Both the position numbers and the translations under genes were made by a program. From PWXP01 sp040772845 (GTDB taxonomy: Bacteria > Planctomycetota > Planctomycetia > Pirellulales > Thermoguttaceae), in contig JAXGXG010000001.1 of assembly GCA_040772845.1 (NCBI GenBank), positions 1,054,001-1,118,000 of the forward strand: a DNA stretch of 64,000 nt. The letters are read 5' to 3'. Of this stretch, positions 63,071 through 64,000 are shown piece by piece (the first letter of the stretch is position 1; each line of letters starts with the position of its first letter). Under the pieces are notes generated by a model that saw only the letters and a list, made by a program, of their open reading frames with translations, did no database searches and had not been told where the DNA came from.

Positions 63071-64000
63071 TCATCCCTCGAGTCGCGGCAAGGTGACGGT
63101 GAAGGTGGCGCCGGTGGGGCCGTTGCTCGGCTGCGTGTTGGATTGTATCTGGATGTCGCCGCAGTGCATCTTGATAATCCCGTACGTGACGGCCAGGCCC
63201 AGCCCCGTGCCCTTGCCAAGCGGTTTGGTGGTGAAGAACGGATCGAAAACCTTCTTCAGATTCTCCTCCGAAATACCGGTGCCCGTATCGCCCACACTCA
63301 GCCAGACCCGATACTCGTCGCCGCCCGTCTCGATGGTCAACGTACCGCCCGATTCCATGGCGTCGATGGCGTTGTTGATCAGGTTGGTCAACACCTGCAC
63401 AATCTGGTCGCGGTCGATCTCGGCAACGCAATCCTCCCTGTGGTGTTCGACCTTGAGTGTGATGCGATCGGGAACCTTGACGGCCTTCAATGCCCGGTCA
63501 GCCAGTTCCCGCACGTCGGCCGGATAGCGGGCGAGCTTATTCTGGCGCGCGAAGTGGAGCAATCCGGCAACGATCTTCTTGCAGCGATCCGCCTGCTCGG
63601 CGATCATTACCAGATCGTCGCGCATGGGCGAGCCCTTCTCGCAACTATCCAACAGCAGGTGGGCGTACATCAACACGACGCCCAAAGGATTATTCACCTC
63701 ATGAGCGATACCGGCGGCAAGCTGGCCCATACTGGCCAGCTTCTCCGACTGCATTAGGGCCTCCTGGGCCTCGGCCAACTGACGGTTGGAGGCTTCCACT
63801 TCCTTCACCGCCTGCCGAAGCTGCTCGATCGTGTGCGGCAGGCACATCTCGCTTTCCGCCAATCCCGTGCAGATGGCAATGGCATGGTCGCGGCACGTAT
63901 CGTAGCCGCAGGCGCCGCAGTTCAGTTCATCCTGGGGAGTGAACTTGCCCATTCTTGCCATGACTTCGTAGAACTGGACGTCCTGCGGCGCCGGAATGCG
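63071..64000 (-). CDS. Histidine kinase with Fe-S domain (5' end outside window)
   Basis: The frame is open to the right edge, so the N-terminus is missing; an internal ATG at 63961 is not the likely start because the coding sequence continues. The visible part begins with a 4Fe-4S motif region, CGACGYDTC followed by more Cys at ICTG and EMC. A coiled coil comes next, then the kinase core: phospho-acceptor His in IAHEVNNPLGVV, N box LTNLINNAIDAM, and G boxes DTGTGIS and GKGTGLGL. CGACGYDTC domains of this kind follow [FeFe]-hydrogenase-like domains in sensory kinases of anaerobes, so the missing part may be such a domain. This is inference. Autophosphorylating kinase function is well supported. 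Confidence 0.85.
   Translation of the reverse strand, partial: RIPAPQDVQFYEVMARMGKFTPQDELNCGACGYDTCRDHAIAICTGLAESEMCLPHTIEQLRQAVKEVEASNRQLAEAQEALMQSEKLASMGQLAAGIAHEVNNPLGVVLMYAHLLLDSCEKGSPMRDDLVMIAEQADRCKKIVAGLLHFARQNKLARYPADVRELADRALKAVKVPDRITLKVEHHREDCVAEIDRDQIVQVLTNLINNAIDAMESGGTLTIETGGDEYRVWLSVGDTGTGISEENLKKVFDPFFTTKPLGKGTGLGLAVTYGIIKMHCGDIQIQSNTQPSNGPTGATFTVTLPRLEG

Noticed and set aside
1..64000. CRISPR arrays, tRNA and rRNA genes
   Set aside because: I looked for regularly spaced repeats and tRNA T-loop/acceptor patterns and found none. A covariance-model search was not possible, so an overlooked tRNA cannot be excluded.

Overview
The window reads as a GC-rich chromosomal segment of a planctomycete, probably an anaerobic or facultative member of the Pirellulales/Thermoguttaceae type. 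The lineage call is an inference from gene content. It rests on Tat-exported Gfo/Idh/MocA oxidoreductases, a formylglycine-type sulfatase, two secreted multihaem proteins related to hydrazine synthase alpha, a DUF1571 protein, a PEP-CTERM beta-strand-repeat protein, a DoxX/aldo-keto-reductase fusion and a secreted neutral-ceramidase-like enzyme. No rRNA, tRNA or CRISPR array was recognised.

Layout: 1-7.5 kb is a leftward run: a huge TPR/beta-propeller protein (cut by the left edge), an orphan RiPP-type B12 radical SAM enzyme, an alpha/beta hydrolase and a DUF1571 protein. 7.8-16 kb holds an MBL hydrolase, mgtE with a degenerate CobB/CobQ-like gene upstream, a TPR protein, a lipoprotein aldose epimerase and a response regulator/HD-GYP protein. 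16-25.2 kb is a leftward catabolic block: sulfatase, two Gfo/Idh/MocA proteins, a dihaem surface protein and an OFA-type transporter. 25.2-27.4 kb is a decay zone with nested palindromes, a zinc-ribbon membrane protein, a truncated AdhE-like gene and the ruin of a toxin-antitoxin pair. 27.4-34.3 kb has a second multihaem protein, glgX and a GH29 fucosidase. 34.4-44 kb is a leftward cluster of exported proteins: a tandem PstS-like protein, a large TPR protein, a 1201-residue metzincin-type protease and a TPR gene split by a transposase fragment. 45-48 kb has a deleted fucosidase paralogue, a ceramidase-like enzyme and a TIM-barrel isomerase. 48.2-50.9 kb is housekeeping: ispF, cysS, ruvC. A VapBC-like pair then sits between two copies of the ruvC 3' end. 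52-64 kb contains the DoxX fusion, two esterases with a small lipoprotein, a DUF900 hydrolase, an EEP nuclease-like protein, a PEP-CTERM protein and an Fe-S-domain histidine kinase running off the right edge.

Functionally the segment centres on outer-surface breakdown of sulfated or fucosylated polysaccharides and lipids (sulfatase, fucosidase, oxidoreductases, epimerase, isomerase, esterases, ceramidase-like enzyme), storage-glycogen use (GlgX) and several large exported proteins of unknown role.

The most notable signals are structural. They are a roughly 175 bp MITE-like element in three copies with CTAG-like flanks, the ruvC-tail duplication around a toxin-antitoxin cassette, an in-frame 360-codon deletion of a fucosidase paralogue, and a toxin-antitoxin operon frozen in mid-decay.
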